Positions 1 to 7,253 of a stretch of 64,000 bases of DNA are shown here, in pieces (positions within the stretch are counted from its first letter, which is position 1; each line of letters starts with the position of its first letter). A program made the position numbers and the translations under genes. Under the pieces are notes generated by a model. The model was given only the letters and a program-made list of their open reading frames with translations. It ran no database searches and was not told the DNA's origin. Source of the stretch: Gemmatimonadales bacterium (GTDB lineage: Bacteria; Gemmatimonadota; Gemmatimonadetes; Gemmatimonadales; GWC2-71-9); the NCBI GenBank assembly GCA_025934955.1, contig JAICWE010000007.1:1-64000 (forward strand), written 5' to 3'.

Positions 1-631
1 CGAGCAGCGCGGCGCACGCGGCACGCGCACCGGCCACCGGCGCGGCGAGCAGGTCCGTGCCGTAGCGATGCGGACGCTTCGCCAGTGCCACCGGCGCCAG
101 CACGCTCACGCCCAGCGCCGCGACGCCGGCGCGAGACGAGGCGCCGACATCCACGAAGGCGTCGTCGAGCGCGAACGGCTCGTCGGCGGCGGGGGGACGA
201 CCGCGGGTGAGGTGCACCGAGCGCACGCCGACGACGCCGGGCACCTCGCCGCGCCGGCCGAATACCGTCACCCGCTGCCCCTCGAGCTGCTGATCGGTCA
301 GCGGCCCGCCGCGGCCGACGCGGCGGAGCGTGAGATACCCGTCGTCACGCACGCCGCCGACCACGACGCCCGGCTCGTCCACGCCGCACGCGACCAGCCG
401 CCGCGGCTCGCCCGAGCCGATCCGCAGCACCGCGTCGCCGGCGCGATCCCGCGCGGCGCCGGGAAGCAGCGCGAGCAGGGTGTCGATCATCGCCTGCTCG
501 TAGCCGCTCACCGCCGTGAGCCGGGCGAGCCGCTCGGCAATGGCCGCGGCACCGGGAGCGCTCTGCGCACGCAGCGGCGGCGCGAGCAGCGCGACCGCGG
601 TCGCGAGGAGGGAAGCGGAAACGCGTCGCAT
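1..631 (-). CDS. M42-like peptidase, secreted, partial (runs off left edge)
   Basis: The reading frame starts at an ATG at 631 and is still open at base 1, so only the first 210 residues are present. Residues 1-23 look like a Sec signal peptide ending near LRAQ. The rest resembles the start of M42 glutamyl aminopeptidases (PepA/FrvX type): a VSGYE-like beginning, a VDEPG segment, the GVVGV segment and FVDVGASS, which occurs in M42 proteins before the first metal-binding aspartate. In active M42 enzymes the segment reads AHMDEVG and its His binds metal. Here residues 81-87 read ACGVDEP, so that His is Gly83, although Asp85 is kept. The exported form and the lost ligand suggest an altered or inactive member. 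The catalytic C-terminal half lies outside the window. Confidence 0.7.
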   Translation of the reverse strand, partial: MRRVSASLLATAVALLAPPLRAQSAPGAAAIAERLARLTAVSGYEQAMIDTLLALLPGAARDRAGDAVLRIGSGEPRRLVACGVDEPGVVVGGVRDDGYLTLRRVGRGGPLTDQQLEGQRVTVFGRRGEVPGVVGVRSVHLTRGRPPAADEPFALDDAFVDVGASSRAGVAALGVSVLAPVALAKRPHRYGTDLLAAPVAGARAACAALL

Positions 632-744
632 GCGGCGGCCCCGGATCGGAGAGAGAGTGGCCGCAATCTACCTGCACCCGGGACGCAGATACACGAGCGG
701 CCCGCCGGTGCTCCGGCGGGCCGCATGGATTCCATACTGTGCGG

Positions 745-1044
745 TCAGGTCACGTCGAGGTCGTGGACGTACAGCGCCGATCCGTGGCCCTGGGTACTCT
801 CGCTGACGACCCGGCGCATGAGTTCGAGCGCCTCGGTGAGCGTCGGGGTGAAAGCGAATTCAACGGCCTGGGGCACCGGCTCCCCATCGCGCGCCTCGGG
901 CAGATAGGCGGCGAGGAATCGGTCTACGATGGCGGGGTGCAGATCTGGATGCGAGGGGTGTGGCAATCCGTGGCGGCGTTCGATTTCCGTGAGCAGGCGC
1001 TCGGCGAGCAGGAGCCGCTCCGTTTCCATGGCAAGCTCAGGCAT
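745..1044 (-). CDS. Small hypothetical protein (99 aa)
   Basis: I do not recognise this protein. It has no signal peptide or membrane segment. It is acidic and mostly helical in character, with a leucine-rich N-terminus (ERLLLAERLL) and an EALELMRRVV helix near the C-terminus, and it ends in YVHDLDVT. I chose the ATG at 1044 because GAGG lies about eight nt upstream. A GTG eight codons further upstream is possible. It stands alone between the M42-like gene and the hydrolase/MarR pair, all on the minus strand, with gaps of about 115 nt on each side, so it is probably its own transcript. The amino-acid composition is that of a real protein, unlike the Arg/Ala/Gly-rich overlapping frames. Confidence 0.6.
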   Translation of the reverse strand: MPELAMETERLLLAERLLTEIERRHGLPHPSHPDLHPAIVDRFLAAYLPEARDGEPVPQAVEFAFTPTLTEALELMRRVVSESTQGHGSALYVHDLDVT

Positions 1045-1166
1045 CACATAGGCCCTCTTCGGTGGCACCGACCGTTCCGGCGCGGTCGGCAGTGGGAGGC
1101 GGAGGGCGGCACCGGTCGCCCGGCGAGACGTACCCTCCTAGCAATGCTACAAACCATCGTCCCGCA

Positions 1167-1823
1167 CTAGAGAACAAACCCCGAACTCTCGCGCAACCAG
1201 CGCGCGGCGTCGCCGATGTCGGCCGGCGTGAGCCCGTGCCCGGCGTCCTGCCACCGGAGCGTGACCCGTGCGCCGGCGCGATCCAGCAGCGATGCGAGCC
1301 GGCCGGCCTCGTCCTCCGACACGATCGGGTCGTAGCGGCCTTCGCTCAGAAGCACCGGCGCGTCGGCCAGCCGCGGCAGCGGCTCCGGCTCGAACGGCAC
1401 CATTGCCCGGAACAGCACCGCGCCGGCGAGCACGCCGGGCTGCTGCAGCAGCACACTCGCGGCGATGTTGGCGCCGTTGGAGAAGCCGACGGCGACGACG
1501 CGCCGCGGGTCGAAGCCGTAGCGCCCCGCCGCCTGCCCGACGAACGTCGCCAGCTCGTCGGTGCGACGTCGCAGGTCGTCCAGGTCGAACACGCCCTCCG
1601 CGAGGCGGCGGAAGAAGCGGGGCATGCCGCGCTCGAGCACCCGGCCGCGCGGAGCGAGCCGCCCGGCGTCGGGCAGCAGCCGCTCGCCGAGCGGGAGCAG
1701 ATCGTCCTCATTGCCGGCGGTGCCGTGCAGCAGCAGGAGTGTGGGGAGCGCCGGGTTGCCCGGAGCGATCCAGCGGTGGACGAACTCGAGCGGATCGGCG
1801 GAGGCCACGTCGGATCCGCTCAT
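1167..1823 (-). CDS. Alpha/beta hydrolase, carboxylesterase/MhqD type
   Basis: This 218-residue cytoplasmic serine hydrolase belongs to the phospholipase/carboxylesterase (MhqD/YpfH-like) group. The nucleophile elbow is GFSNG with Ser115. The oxyanion loop LHGTAGNED sits at residues 33-41. The remaining triad residues are likely Asp165 (RYDP) and His196 (AGHGL). Its start codon overlaps the stop of the upstream MarR gene by four nt, so the two are translationally coupled. In Firmicutes a hydrolase of this family is controlled by the MarR repressor MhqR and induced by quinones and electrophiles. By analogy this pair may respond to such stress, but that is an inference from family and context. 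The natural substrate is unknown. Confidence 0.85.
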   Translation of the reverse strand: MSGSDVASADPLEFVHRWIAPGNPALPTLLLLHGTAGNEDDLLPLGERLLPDAGRLAPRGRVLERGMPRFFRRLAEGVFDLDDLRRRTDELATFVGQAAGRYGFDPRRVVAVGFSNGANIAASVLLQQPGVLAGAVLFRAMVPFEPEPLPRLADAPVLLSEGRYDPIVSEDEAGRLASLLDRAGARVTLRWQDAGHGLTPADIGDAARWLRESSGFVL

Positions 1824-2278
1824 CCGCGTTCGGTCTGCCGCAGGCCGAGGCGGCGGCAGAGCTGGCCGAGGAGACGCTGTTCCGGCTCGCTCAGGACCGC
1901 CAGCTCCTCGGTGATGGCCCGCGCCTGATCGGGGAAGATGCGGCGGATGATCCGCTCGCCCTCGGGCTGGAGCGCCACGCGCACGAACCGGCGATCGTCG
2001 GTCGAGCGCTCGCGCCGCACCAGGCCGCGGCGCTCGAGGTTGCCGACCACCATGGTGATGTTGCCGCTGCTCCGGAGGATCTTCTCGCCCAGCTCGCTTT
2101 GGTGCATCGGACCGATATGGTGCAGCGCCTCGAGCACGCCGAACTGGCTCTCGGTGAGCGACTCCGCGGCGAGCCGCGGCGCCAGCCGGGCGCCGAGCGC
2201 GCTGACCGCGCGGGTGAGCTTGACGTAGGTGCTGAGCGCGAGCACTTCGCGCGGCGCGCCGCGATACCTGCCGGGCAC
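1820..2278 (-). CDS. MarR-family transcriptional regulator
   Basis: This is a 152-residue winged-helix regulator. A recognition-helix region (SELGEKILRSSGNITMVVGNLERRGLV) is followed by the wing (RRERSTDDRRFVRVAL) with the MarR-typical DDRR motif, and a C-terminal dimerisation helix ends the protein. I chose the GTG at 2278 because GGAGG lies four nt upstream. An in-frame TTG at 2305 has no such signal. The gene is first in a two-gene operon with the MhqD-like hydrolase and is divergent from ompA. A perfect ten-base palindrome at 2345-2354 in the shared intergenic region could be its operator. It probably represses its own operon and releases DNA on binding a phenolic or oxidising signal, as related MarR proteins do. 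Confidence 0.88.
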   Translation of the reverse strand: MPGRYRGAPREVLALSTYVKLTRAVSALGARLAPRLAAESLTESQFGVLEALHHIGPMHQSELGEKILRSSGNITMVVGNLERRGLVRRERSTDDRRFVRVALQPEGERIIRRIFPDQARAITEELAVLSEPEQRLLGQLCRRLGLRQTERG

Positions 2279-2344
2279 GGACCCTCCCAGTTCGTTCGAG
2301 AGCAATGAACCCCGAGCGGCGTGCGGGATGCAAGGCCGTCTTCG

Positions 2345-2354
2345 GGAAATTTCC
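2345..2354. promoter_or_regulatory. Palindrome GGAAATTTCC, candidate MarR operator
   Basis: This is a perfect 10-bp inverted repeat, strikingly A/T-rich for this genome. It lies in the 170-nt region between the divergent MarR and ompA-like genes, 67 nt upstream of the MarR start. MarR dimers bind palindromes of this kind between or before the genes they control. Binding here is not shown by sequence alone. Confidence 0.35.
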
Positions 2355-2374
2355 GGGACAACTCGGGACGACTA

Positions 2375-2403
2375 TTGACTTCGCGCGCCCCCGCTTCAAC
2401 ACT
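2375..2403 (+). promoter_or_regulatory. Possible sigma-70 promoter of ompA-like gene
   Basis: TTGACT at 2375-2380 is a good -35 box. The best -10 match at a 17-nt spacer is AACACT at 2398-2403, which is weak (three of six). The gene start is at 2449 with GAGG seven nt upstream, so a leader of about 40 nt would result. Confidence 0.3.
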
Positions 2404-2448
2404 GCGGCGCGTGATGGTGTCCCGTTTCCCCCTGACCGAGGTGTGCGC

Positions 2449-3795
2449 ATGCAGGTCCGCAGCGTCTGTCTCGCCGCCGCGCTGATGGCATCGGCGACCG
2501 TCCCCGCGCTGGGGCAGAGTTCCGGTTCGATCGAAATCGGCGCGTTCGGTCGCCGGACGTGGTTCGACAAGAGCTACCTGCTCGACAACGCCATCGGCGG
2601 CGGCGGGCGGCTCGGCTTTTTCCTCGCCCGGCCGTTCGAGATCGAAGGCGACGCCTCGTACAACCCGACCGAATTCAACTTCGCGAAGACTTCCGGTCGC
2701 GTGTCGCAGTGGGCCTTTCACGGCCGGCTGGTCTGGAACGCCGACCTCGGCGGTGGTCTCGGCTTTCTGCTCGGCGGCGGCGTCGCCTACAACACCTATG
2801 GCCGCACCGCGACCGGGCACGAGGTCGGCCCCGGCGGCCTGGCCGGCTTCCGGTTCGGCACGGGTGGACCGCTTCAGGCGCGGGTCGAGGTCACCGGCGA
2901 TTACTTCGGCAGCCCGGACGTGAATCTGACGGCCAGGGACCATGCGTGGCATTGGGGCCTTCAGGCGGGGTTGAGTCTCGTGTCCGGCACCCACCACAAG
3001 GCGGCGCCCGCACGCGCCGCCGCACCCGTGGCGCCCGTCGCGCCGGCCGATGCCGACAACGACGGCGTTCCCGACACCGCCGATCGCTGTCCCGGTACGC
3101 CGGCCGGCGAGCAGGTAGACGCGAACGGTTGCGCCGCGAGCCAGCGCGACACCGACAAGGACGGCGTGACCGACGACAAGGACAAGTGCGCCGATACGCC
3201 CGCGGGCGACAAGGTGGATGCCAACGGCTGCACGCTTCCCAAGGACGCCGACAACGACGGCGTCACCGACGACAAGGACAAGTGCCCCAACACGCCGGCG
3301 GGCGAGAAGGCCGACGAAAACGGCTGCAGTCCGAGTCAGCTCGACAGCGACAGCGACGGCGTGCCCGACGACAAGGACAAGTGCCCCAACACCGCAGCCG
3401 GCTCCAAGGTGGATGCCAACGGCTGCACCATCCTGTTCGAGGAGAACAAGAAGGGCGCGGCGCTGATCCTCAAGGGGGTCAACTTCGAGACCGGCAAGTC
3501 CGCGCTCCTGCCGGAGTCGCAGGCGACGTTGAACGACGTCGCGGGCTCGCTCAAGGCCAACGCCGACATCCGGGTTGAGGTCCAGGGTCACACCGATAAC
3601 ACCGGCTCGGCGGCGACCAACCGCCGGCTCTCGCTGGCCCGCGCCAACGCCGTGCGGCAATACCTGATCGACCAGGGCGTGGACGGCAGTCGTCTCGTGG
3701 CGAAAGGCTACGGGCCGAGCAAGCCGGTCGCGTCGAACAAGACCGCGGACGGCCGCGCGCAGAACCGGCGGGTCGAGCTGGTGCGGTTGAACTGA
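2449..3795 (+). CDS. OmpA-family outer-membrane protein with TSP type-3 repeats
   Basis: This 448-residue protein anchors the outer membrane to peptidoglycan. A signal peptide covers residues 1 to about 22. A region with alternating-polarity strands at about 25-185 is likely an eight-stranded barrel. An Ala/Pro linker follows, then four thrombospondin type-3 calcium-binding repeats at about residues 201-326 (DxDxDGVxDDxDKC pattern). The OmpA peptidoglycan-binding domain runs from about 340 to 448, with NFETGKS, GHTDNTG and the conserved NRRVEL end. The start at 2449 has GAGG seven nt upstream; an upstream in-frame extension lacks a signal peptide. Cysteines in each repeat (DKC and NGC) could pair. 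A strong hairpin follows the stop. Confidence 0.93.
   Translation: MQVRSVCLAAALMASATVPALGQSSGSIEIGAFGRRTWFDKSYLLDNAIGGGGRLGFFLARPFEIEGDASYNPTEFNFAKTSGRVSQWAFHGRLVWNADLGGGLGFLLGGGVAYNTYGRTATGHEVGPGGLAGFRFGTGGPLQARVEVTGDYFGSPDVNLTARDHAWHWGLQAGLSLVSGTHHKAAPARAAAPVAPVAPADADNDGVPDTADRCPGTPAGEQVDANGCAASQRDTDKDGVTDDKDKCADTPAGDKVDANGCTLPKDADNDGVTDDKDKCPNTPAGEKADENGCSPSQLDSDSDGVPDDKDKCPNTAAGSKVDANGCTILFEENKKGAALILKGVNFETGKSALLPESQATLNDVAGSLKANADIRVEVQGHTDNTGSAATNRRLSLARANAVRQYLIDQGVDGSRLVAKGYGPSKPVASNKTADGRAQNRRVELVRLN
3049..3435 (+). repeat. Four tandem TSP type-3 coding repeats
   Basis: Four in-frame units of about 75-100 nt, each coding for an Asp-rich DxDxDGV-x-D segment followed by DKC-PxTPAG and DxNGC, lie in tandem inside the OmpA-family gene. 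Several share long identical stretches such as GACGACAAGGACAAGTG. Such DNA repeats can gain or lose units by recombination, so the copy number may differ among strains. Confidence 0.8.
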
Positions 3796-3818
3796 CGACC
3801 GGCGGGTCGCCGGACCGG

Positions 3819-3847
3819 CGGGGGCTCCGGCATCGCCGGGGCCCCCG
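3819..3847 (+). terminator. Hairpin terminator between ompA-like and eamA genes
   Basis: A 12-bp stem (CGGGGGCTCCGG with CCGGGGCCCCCG, one G-U wobble) and a five-base CATCG loop follow the ompA-like stop by 23 nt. There is no long T-run, only CTTCG. It sits between convergent genes and may stop transcription from both sides. Confidence 0.6.
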
Positions 3848-3866
3848 CTTCGCGTTCCGCGCGCGG

Positions 3867-4760
3867 CTAGCGGCGCTCGTTGGTGATGAGGATGACGCCG
3901 CCGACGATCACCGCCGCCGCGACGAGACTGCGCGGCGTGAGCGGCTCGCCCAGCACCGCCCAGCCGAGCACCATGGCGACGGCGGGATTGACGTAGGCGT
4001 AGGTGGCGACGCGGGTCGCCGGCTCCACCCGCAGCAGCCAGGCAAAGGCGGAGAAGCCGACCAGCGAGCCGAAGACGATGAGGTACCCGAACGCGACGAG
4101 CGATGTCGCGCTCACCGCACCCACGCTGAGGGCGGCCGGCTCGCCGGTGACGAGCGCCAGCAGCAGGAGCCCCGCGCCGCCGCCGAGCATCTGCACGCCG
4201 GCGCTCATCGGCGGCGACGGCGGCAGCGTCGCCCCGCGGCTCAGCACCGAGCCGAGCGACCATGCGACCGAGCCGAAGAGCAGCGCCATCGCACCGACCG
4301 GATCGATCGCGGCTCCCCCGGCGACGTGTCCCGGCGCCGCGAGCAGCGCCACGCCGCCGAGGCCGAGGACCAATCCGGCGACGGTGCGCGGGCCGGGGCG
4401 CCGGCTGTGGCGCAGCCATTCGAGCAGCGCGGTCCATAGCGGCACCACCGCGACGAACAACGCCGCCAATCCCGACGCCACCCGCTGCTCCGACCAGACC
4501 AGCGCGCCGTTGCCGAAGAGCAGGAGCAGCGCGCCGATGAGGGCGCCGCCGCGCCACTCGGCCGCGCTGGGCAGCGCCGCGCCGCGGCGGCGGCTCCAGA
4601 GGAACAGCAGCGTCCCCGCGATCGTGAAGCGCACGCCCGCCATGAGAAACGGCGGCAGCGTCGTGATCGCGACGCGGATGGCGAGGTAGGTGGAGCCCCA
4701 GATGATGTAAACCGCGGCGTACGCCGCGAGCACGCGCCAGCGCGCAACGGAATCAGCCAT
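3867..4760 (-). CDS. EamA/DMT-family transporter
   Basis: This 297-residue inner-membrane protein has ten predicted membrane helices arranged as two EamA repeats of five. It starts with the typical AAYAAVYIIWGSTYLAIRVA helix. The second repeat contains the PAxRVATYAYVNPAVAMVLGW segment common in RhaT/YdcZ-like metabolite exporters. Family members export amino acids, nucleosides or drugs; the substrate here cannot be read from the sequence. I chose the ATG at 4760, directly before the first helix; longer in-frame versions only add an Arg/Pro-rich stretch. It is convergent with the ompA-like gene and divergent from the Hpt gene. TAGAAT in the upstream region is a plausible -10 box. Confidence 0.9.
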   Translation of the reverse strand: MADSVARWRVLAAYAAVYIIWGSTYLAIRVAITTLPPFLMAGVRFTIAGTLLFLWSRRRGAALPSAAEWRGGALIGALLLLFGNGALVWSEQRVASGLAALFVAVVPLWTALLEWLRHSRRPGPRTVAGLVLGLGGVALLAAPGHVAGGAAIDPVGAMALLFGSVAWSLGSVLSRGATLPPSPPMSAGVQMLGGGAGLLLLALVTGEPAALSVGAVSATSLVAFGYLIVFGSLVGFSAFAWLLRVEPATRVATYAYVNPAVAMVLGWAVLGEPLTPRSLVAAAVIVGGVILITNERR

Positions 4761-4852
4761 CGGCACTGCGGCGGGAGGCGCGCGGCACGGCGGGATTCTA
4801 GCGGGCGCGGTGGCCCGGTGCCAGATTGCAGCGCAATGAGAGGAGTAGATCG

Positions 4853-5218
4853 ATGCCGGTGGACGACGCGATCGATCCCAGCGCGATCGAGCGGCTGGAG
4901 CGACTGGGCGGACGCAGCTTCGTGGCACGCGTCATCGGCGCGTTCCTTCGCGACGCGCCGCAGAAGGTGGCGGGCGCGCGTGCGGCGCTCGCGACCCGGG
5001 ACGTCGAGGCGCTCGCCGCCAGCGGGCACGGGCTCATCTCGAGCGCCGGCAACCTCGGCGCCAACGGCGTGTCGGAGCTGAGCCGCAACATCGAGCGGGC
5101 GGCGCACGGCGGGCACTGGGACATCCTGCCCGGCATGGTCACGCGGCTGGAGACGGCCTTCGCGAGCGTGCAGGCCCGGCTCGTCGAGTACGTCGACGGA
5201 GCGCGCGCGTCCGAGTGA
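4853..5218 (+). CDS. Hpt (histidine phosphotransfer) domain protein
   Basis: This is a single-domain, 121-residue four-helix Hpt protein of the kind that relays phosphate between response regulators. The likely phospho-accepting residue is His59 in GHGLISSAGNLGA. The consensus is HxLKGSSxNLGA, so the usual Lys is Ile and the following Gly is Ser, while the NLGA end is kept. The ATG at 4853 was chosen because AGGAG lies seven nt upstream. The stop overlaps the GTG of the next gene, an APC permease, by four nt, so the two are co-translated. No histidine kinase is adjacent. Its partners may be the hybrid kinases further downstream in this window, but this is speculation. Confidence 0.85.
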   Translation: MPVDDAIDPSAIERLERLGGRSFVARVIGAFLRDAPQKVAGARAALATRDVEALAASGHGLISSAGNLGANGVSELSRNIERAAHGGHWDILPGMVTRLETAFASVQARLVEYVDGARASE

Positions 5219-6552
5219 GCGCCGGCGTCGGCTACGCACGCCGGCTCGGACTCTTCTCCGGAGTGATGTCCGTCATCGGCGGCATCATCGGCTCCGGCAT
5301 CTTCCTCAATCCCTCCATCGTCGCGCAGCGCGTCCCCGCCCGCGGGCTCACCCTCGGCGTGTGGCTGCTCGGCGGCGCCGTGGCGCTCATCGGCGCGTTC
5401 ATCTACGGCGAGCTGGGCGCGCGGGCGCCGCGCGCCGGCGGCGGGTATGTCTACCTGCGCGACGCTTTCGGCCCGCTGCCGGCGTTTCTCTACGCCTGGG
5501 CCATCCTGCTCATGATCGCGAGCGGCGCGATCGCCGCCGTGGCCGTCGCCTTTGCCAATTATGCGCTCGCGCTGGTCGGCCATCCGATGGCGCCGGCGCT
5601 CCCGGTCGCCATCGCCGCCATCGTGCTGCTCTCAGCGGTGAACTACGTCGGCGTGAAGCCCGGCGCGCTGGTGCAGAACACCTTCACCGTGCTCAAGCTG
5701 CTGGCGCTCGCCGGGCTGATCGTGGTCGGACTGTTCGCCGCGCTGCCGCCGGCGGCGCCGCCGGCCGCGTCGGGCGGACTCGCCGGCCGGTCGGTGGTGC
5801 TCGCGATCGGCGCGGCGCTGGTCCCGGTGCTCTTCAGCTATGGCGGCTGGCAGCAGACCAATTTCATCGCGGAGGAGATGGTCGAGCCCGAGCACAACCT
5901 CCCCCGCGCGCTGGTGCTCGGCGTGATCGGCGTGGTGACGGTCTACGTCCTGGCGAACGTCGCCTACGTGCGGGTGCTCGGCGTCGGCGGCCTCGCGGCC
6001 AGCCGCGCACCGGCGGCGGACACGGTCGAGCAGGTGGTCGGGCCCATCGGGCGGACGCTCATCACGCTCGGCATCGCGCTCTCCGCCTTCGGCTTTCTCA
6101 ATCTGGTGATCCTGGTGTCCCCGCGGGTGTATCAGACGATGGCGGCCGACGGGCTCTTCTTCCCCGCGCTCGCCCGGCTCGACCCGCGCTTCCGCACGCC
6201 GACCGCGGCGATCGTGGTGCAGTGCGCCTGGGCCATCGTGCTCACCTGCACCGGCACCTACGGGGACCTGCTCGACTACGTCGTCTTCGCCGACTGGCTG
6301 TTCTTCGGGACGACGGCGGCGGCGCTATTCGTGTACCGCGCGCGCGAACGGCGCGGCGAGACGCCGCGGGTCGGGACGCGGGTACCGGGTTATCCGGTGA
6401 CGCCCGCGATCTTCATTCTGATCGCGGCGTACGTCGTGGTGGGGTCGGTGGCGTCGAACCCGGCGAACGCGGTGCGCGGGATCGGACTCATGCTGCTGGG
6501 CGTGCCCGTCTATCTCTACTGGCGCGGTCGCGGGCGGCCGCACGCTCTCTGA
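5215..6552 (+). CDS. APC-family amino-acid permease
   Basis: This 445-residue inner-membrane transporter has about twelve helices. The first holds the APC signature GVMSVIGGIIGSGIFLNP, where the unwound G(S/A)G segment binds the substrate's amino and carboxyl groups. The sixth contains SYGGWQQTNFIAEEM, like LAT/SteT-type exchangers (YxGW...EE). Family knowledge suggests uptake or exchange of neutral amino acids. The GTG start overlaps the stop of the Hpt gene (GTGA). This is an unusual pairing of a phosphotransfer protein with a transporter. No binding protein or ABC subunit is nearby, so this is a secondary transporter. A GC-rich palindrome follows the stop. Confidence 0.92.
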   Translation: MSAGVGYARRLGLFSGVMSVIGGIIGSGIFLNPSIVAQRVPARGLTLGVWLLGGAVALIGAFIYGELGARAPRAGGGYVYLRDAFGPLPAFLYAWAILLMIASGAIAAVAVAFANYALALVGHPMAPALPVAIAAIVLLSAVNYVGVKPGALVQNTFTVLKLLALAGLIVVGLFAALPPAAPPAASGGLAGRSVVLAIGAALVPVLFSYGGWQQTNFIAEEMVEPEHNLPRALVLGVIGVVTVYVLANVAYVRVLGVGGLAASRAPAADTVEQVVGPIGRTLITLGIALSAFGFLNLVILVSPRVYQTMAADGLFFPALARLDPRFRTPTAAIVVQCAWAIVLTCTGTYGDLLDYVVFADWLFFGTTAAALFVYRARERRGETPRVGTRVPGYPVTPAIFILIAAYVVVGSVASNPANAVRGIGLMLLGVPVYLYWRGRGRPHAL

Positions 6553-6566
6553 GCGGCGGCCGCCGC
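6553..6566. terminator. GC palindrome after APC permease
   Basis: GCGGCGGCCGCCGC is a 14-base perfect palindrome directly after the permease stop, followed by CTTTG and then a GCGGC that could pair with the preceding GCCGC. It lies between convergent genes only 22 nt apart and may serve as a bidirectional terminator. There is no T-run. Confidence 0.35.
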
Positions 6567-6574
6567 CTTTGCGG

Positions 6575-7237
6575 CTATGCCTCGGGGTCGCCGGCAGCGC
6601 ACTTGGCGCTCCAGTCCTCGATCGTCAGGCAGCCGCCTTCCTGCTCGGCGCGGCCATGATCGCGCTCCGGCAGCGCTTCCTGGATCAGGTCGATCCGCTT
6701 CCATCCGGCCAGCGGCGCCCGGCCGTCGGCGGCGGGCACGTAGCGCGACGACTCCACTCGCCGGTGGCGATGGATGTAGCGCGGGCAGTTCTGGAAGATG
6801 TGTGTGATCGCGACGCGGACGACCAGTTGGGCACCGGGCATCCCGGCCAGGAGCGGATCGTCGCTCCGCACGCTCGCCTCGCCCTGCACCCGCAGGCGGA
6901 ACGGCTTCTCCAGATCCATGAACAGCATCCCGACGCTCGACGTCGCCGCAATGTTGCCCATGGAGTAGAACATCCCGTTGCCGTCGTAGCAGGGGAACGC
7001 GAGCGTCCCCGCGTCCACCGCGCGCACGAAGCCGGGCGCGCCGCCCTTGTACGATACCGTCGGCCGACCCGCGGGGTCGACCGTCGCGAGCCAGAACATG
7101 TCGCGGCTTTCGATGAAGGCGCGGTCGCCGTCGTCCAGCTCGCCGTGGATGATGAGTCCGCCCACCTTGTCGGCGAGGCGGCGGGTGTCGAACTGGTCCT
7201 GCAGGGCGCGCTGGGTGTCGCCGTACAGATCGCTCAT
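6575..7237 (-). CDS. Pyridoxamine 5'-phosphate oxidase-like flavin protein
   Basis: This is a 220-residue split-barrel FMN/F420-binding protein of the PNPOx-like superfamily. The core segment (residues about 38-140) contains RDMFWLATVDPAGRPTVSYKGG, where the flavin phosphate-binding loop lies, and FPCYDGNGMFYSMGN. Family members of this length (COG3576-like) reduce small molecules or sense flavin. The true substrate is unknown, and it is unlikely to be the vitamin B6 enzyme itself because the PdxH C-terminal signature is absent. GGAG lies eight nt before the ATG. It sits 16 nt downstream of the RhlE gene on the same strand, so the two probably share a transcript. Confidence 0.85.
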   Translation of the reverse strand: MSDLYGDTQRALQDQFDTRRLADKVGGLIIHGELDDGDRAFIESRDMFWLATVDPAGRPTVSYKGGAPGFVRAVDAGTLAFPCYDGNGMFYSMGNIAATSSVGMLFMDLEKPFRLRVQGEASVRSDDPLLAGMPGAQLVVRVAITHIFQNCPRYIHRHRRVESSRYVPAADGRAPLAGWKRIDLIQEALPERDHGRAEQEGGCLTIEDWSAKCAAGDPEA

Positions 7238-7253
7238 GTCGGATTCTCCGGGT

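Noticed and set aside
3049-3435. Repeated GACGACAAGGACAAGTG blocks as a candidate mobile or CRISPR-like repeat
   Set aside because: They are in-frame coding repeats of the TSP type-3 domain in the OmpA-family protein, with the expected Asp and Cys pattern.
1891-4557. A minus-strand open frame of about 890 codons across MarR, ompA-like and eamA genes
   Set aside because: It crosses the divergent regulatory region and a strong terminator hairpin, and three well-supported genes occupy the same DNA in other frames.
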